Shown here in pieces: positions 62,359-64,000 of a stretch of 64,000 bases of DNA. A program made the translations under genes and the position numbers. Under the pieces are notes generated by a model. That model saw nothing but the letters and a program-made list of their open reading frames with translations, was not told the origin of the DNA and ran no database searches. Each line of letters opens with the position of its first letter. Positions within the stretch are counted from its first letter, which is position 1. Source of the DNA: an uncultured Clostridium sp. (GTDB taxonomy: Bacteria; Bacillota; Clostridia; Lachnospirales; Lachnospiraceae); contig CAKSBP010000006.1 of NCBI GenBank assembly GCA_934438135.1, positions 1-64,000 of the forward strand. The letters run 5' to 3'.

Positions 62359-62404
62359 AAAGAGAGAGTATATGGCACAGCGGTGTTATTGCTCTCTCTT
62401 TAAA
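62359..62404 (+). terminator. Terminator after the rRNA methyltransferase gene
   Basis: AAAGAGAGAG pairs perfectly with CTCTCTCTTT across a 23-base loop and is followed by T/A-rich DNA. The rest of the 62250-62532 gap shows only a further imperfect hairpin near 62480-62516. Confidence 0.78.
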
Positions 62405-62532
62405 TTTATGGAGAATTACAAGTAAGGTTATGAAATTCATTGCATAATCGAAAATGCACAGAAAGTAAATTGAGTTTAGATGAGTTTCGCTTTAAGCAGG
62501 GCGGAACTACTCATTTGCAATTTTTGATAGAC

Positions 62533-63420
62533 TTAATTTACAGCTTCAACCTCATTTACAAATTTTAGTATATCTTCGGACACATCAAGGCTGTAGAGCA
62601 AACCGTATGGAATGCTGTAATCCCAGTCCACGGGGATAGACACAAGACCTGGGTGGACATCTTGCCAGCATTCGATCGTAAGCAATACATTTCTTGTTTC
62701 TGCACAGCGGTTAAAAACAGACAAATCATAAAACTGAGGAGTATCTTCGATATGTATATGAGGATGGTTTTTCTCCAGATCATTGCGTATAAAATCGTTG
62801 ACACCAGAATCCCCTTTTTTTACCATCATTAATGTTTCACCATACAAATCCTTGATTGTGAGGTGGCCTTTTTCTGCCAGTGGATGTTCTCTTGATACAG
62901 CTACCATTTTTTTATATCTTCCAAGTGGTAAGAAATTACATAAAGACAGCCATGCTTTAGAGTCACAGACACCGATTAGAAAATCGAATTTCTCGCCCAG
63001 TTTTTTTATTTCAGATAAAATACCCTGGTGATTATCTTCAAAGGGAACGAGGTGGAGTTTGTAATCCGGAAAATGTTGATTAACCTTGTACCATAAATCT
63101 ATAAAAGGCCTTGCAGGATTTAATAGGGAAGTACCTACGCAAAAAGTAGTGTCGCGTTTATGTGTAGCAGCATTTGCGGCTGCAATGGATTTTTTGGAAT
63201 AATTCATCATAAATTTTGCATCGTGATAGATAATCTCTCCGGATGCTGTCAAATGCACTCCGGAAGGGGTTCTTTTAATCAATTGTAAGTTCAGATGATT
63301 TTCGAGTGTGTTCATCTGTTTCATTACAGCAGTCGGAGAAATATAGAGCTGTTCTGCGGCTTTGGTAAAGCTTCCACAGTCTGCAACGATAATAAAAGTA
63401 TCAAGTAATGGATGATACAT
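62533..63420 (-). CDS. LysR-family transcriptional regulator
   Basis: The 295-residue protein starts at ATG 63420 after GGAGGTG; a GTG at 63423 is adjacent. The N-terminal winged helix (about 1-62) has LDTFIIVADCGSFTKAAEQL and the wing NLQLIKRTPSGVHLT. The C-terminal effector-binding half has the substrate-binding fold with TFCVGTSLLNPARPF. LysR regulators commonly control a divergent neighbour, here a flavodoxin gene at 63532. The 110-bp gap holds mirrored half-sites ATAACATA and TATGTTAT. The effector cannot be deduced. Confidence 0.92.
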   Translation of the reverse strand: MYHPLLDTFIIVADCGSFTKAAEQLYISPTAVMKQMNTLENHLNLQLIKRTPSGVHLTASGEIIYHDAKFMMNYSKKSIAAANAATHKRDTTFCVGTSLLNPARPFIDLWYKVNQHFPDYKLHLVPFEDNHQGILSEIKKLGEKFDFLIGVCDSKAWLSLCNFLPLGRYKKMVAVSREHPLAEKGHLTIKDLYGETLMMVKKGDSGVNDFIRNDLEKNHPHIHIEDTPQFYDLSVFNRCAETRNVLLTIECWQDVHPGLVSIPVDWDYSIPYGLLYSLDVSEDILKFVNEVEAVN

Positions 63421-63455
63421 CACACACCTCCATAAACTTTAAGTTCATACTATGA

Positions 63456-63496
63456 TAACATATCGGATATTCTCTGTCAAAGTCTCCTATGTTATA
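63456..63496. promoter_or_regulatory. Candidate LysR operator and flavodoxin promoter
   Basis: Within the divergent gap, ATAACATA (about 63456-63463) is mirrored by TATGTTAT (about 63488-63495), which overlaps a TTATAC -10-like box for the flavodoxin gene. LysR proteins usually bind such partly symmetric T-N11-A sites, so this is a candidate. Confidence 0.45.
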
Positions 63497-63531
63497 CTTA
63501 GCTTAAGAAATTTAAATGGGAGGTAAGGGAA

Positions 63532-64000
63532 ATGTCAAAAAAATTGATTGCTTTTTATTCAAGAGCAGATGAAAACTATGTAAATGGTGCAATGAAGATG
63601 TTAGAAGTAGGCAATACGGAAGCTGCTGCAGATATGATCAAAGAGTTAACAGGTGCGGATATGTATAAGATTGAGCAGGTGAAGCCTTACTCTAAAAGCT
63701 ACAATGCGTGTATTGCCGAAGCGAAAGAAGATCAGCAAAAGGATGTCAGACCGGAATTGAAAAACTATCCGGATTCCATTAATGAATATGATGTTATTTA
63801 TCTGGGTTATCCAAATTACTGGGGAACAATGCCGATGGCTGTTTTCACGTTTTTAGAGCATTTTGATTTTACAGGAAAAATAATCAAACCGTTTTGTACT
63901 CATGAGGGCAGCGGTATGGGCAGCAGTGTTGCCGATATTAAAAAGCTTTGTCCGAAAGCTACGGTTGAAAACGGACTTGCTATCCATGGCGGTAGTGTCC
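63532..64000 (+). CDS. Flavodoxin-like protein (partial, runs off window)
   Basis: The frame is open from ATG 63532, six bases after GGGAGGTAAGG, to the window end, giving about 156 residues. The N-terminus (MSKKLIAFYSRADENYVNGA) resembles the FMN-phosphate loop region of flavodoxins, with MLEVGNTEAAADMIKEL next and IYLGYPNYWGTMPMAVFTFLEHFDF, a flavin-contacting tryptophan loop. Flavodoxins of this size carry one electron in place of ferredoxin, or act as NADPH-quinone or FMN reductase partners. It is divergent from the LysR gene and probably its target. Confidence 0.9.
   Translation, partial: MSKKLIAFYSRADENYVNGAMKMLEVGNTEAAADMIKELTGADMYKIEQVKPYSKSYNACIAEAKEDQQKDVRPELKNYPDSINEYDVIYLGYPNYWGTMPMAVFTFLEHFDFTGKIIKPFCTHEGSGMGSSVADIKKLCPKATVENGLAIHGGSV

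Noticed and set aside
1..64000. CRISPR array, prophage, integron or plasmid backbone
   Set aside because: No regularly spaced repeats, integrase, phage structural, attC-like or replication-initiator sequences were found.

Overview
The window looks like chromosomal DNA from an anaerobic, endospore-forming, low-GC Firmicute of the class Clostridia, most likely a Lachnospiraceae relative. The signs are A+T-rich intergenic DNA, strong AGGAGG-type ribosome binding sites, ATG/GTG/TTG starts, sporulation genes (spoVG, spoVT, yabP, yabQ, spoIIE), two [FeFe]-hydrogenase systems, a reverse rubrerythrin under a PerR-type regulator, and six tRNA genes with no encoded CCA end. The family call is inference from gene content. 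No phage, integron or CRISPR array is visible. The only mobile DNA seen is a roughly 290-bp relic of an ISL3-like insertion sequence.

Layout. 1-3.4 kb: tRNA-Glu, tRNA-Cys, the IS relic and the ClpB chaperone. 3.4-5.8 kb: a DEAD-box RNA helicase behind a long structured leader, and a membrane-anchored coiled-coil protein. 6-7 kb: reverse rubrerythrin and PerR, both preceded by near-identical PerR boxes. 7.2-13 kb: the hydCBA operon for a trimeric, probably electron-bifurcating hydrogenase, divergent from a second (group B-like) [FeFe] hydrogenase whose promoter carries a Rex-like operator. 13.1-18.6 kb: glycerol kinase, a class A penicillin-binding protein and a long PRPP synthetase. 18.7-22.5 kb: primosome genes (dnaD-like and dnaI/dnaC-like), a DnaA-box cluster and murC. 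22.7-25.5 kb: glgC-glgD (glycogen synthesis) and spoVG.

25.7-43 kb: an exported transglutaminase-like protein, then the Bacillus-like block pth-mfd-prsA-like-(asparaginase)-spoVT-mazG-hup-rqcP-yabP-yabQ-divIC-tRNA-Met-spoIIE-tilS-hpt-ftsH. This links translation rescue, DNA repair, septation and the Spo0A/sigma-F/sigma-E sporulation programme. 43.2-46.1 kb: a cytosolic GH13 maltodextrin hydrolase and tRNA-Tyr, -Leu and -Phe. 46.2-64 kb: a B12-type radical SAM protein, endonuclease III, small membrane proteins, a VanW/G5-like surface protein, an AIR-synthase-like protein, a CheX-like phosphatase, TrmL, an OmpR-type two-component pair, MutS2, an HtrA-like protein that appears to have lost its catalytic residues, a YhaM-like exoribonuclease, an RlmD-like rRNA methyltransferase, a LysR regulator and a divergent flavodoxin cut by the window end.

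Most genes are housekeeping. The most unusual signals are regulatory. (1) The yabP ribosome binding site lies in the 3' arm of a 16-bp terminator-like hairpin, and a sigma-E-like promoter sits so that its transcripts would lack the 5' arm. (2) A 22-bp direct repeat of paired DnaA boxes lies beside the primosome operon. (3) Structured leaders precede the RNA helicase and tilS. (4) The HtrA homologue has lost at least two triad residues. (5) The IS relic has kept its terminal inverted repeats and a hairpin over its ribosome binding site.
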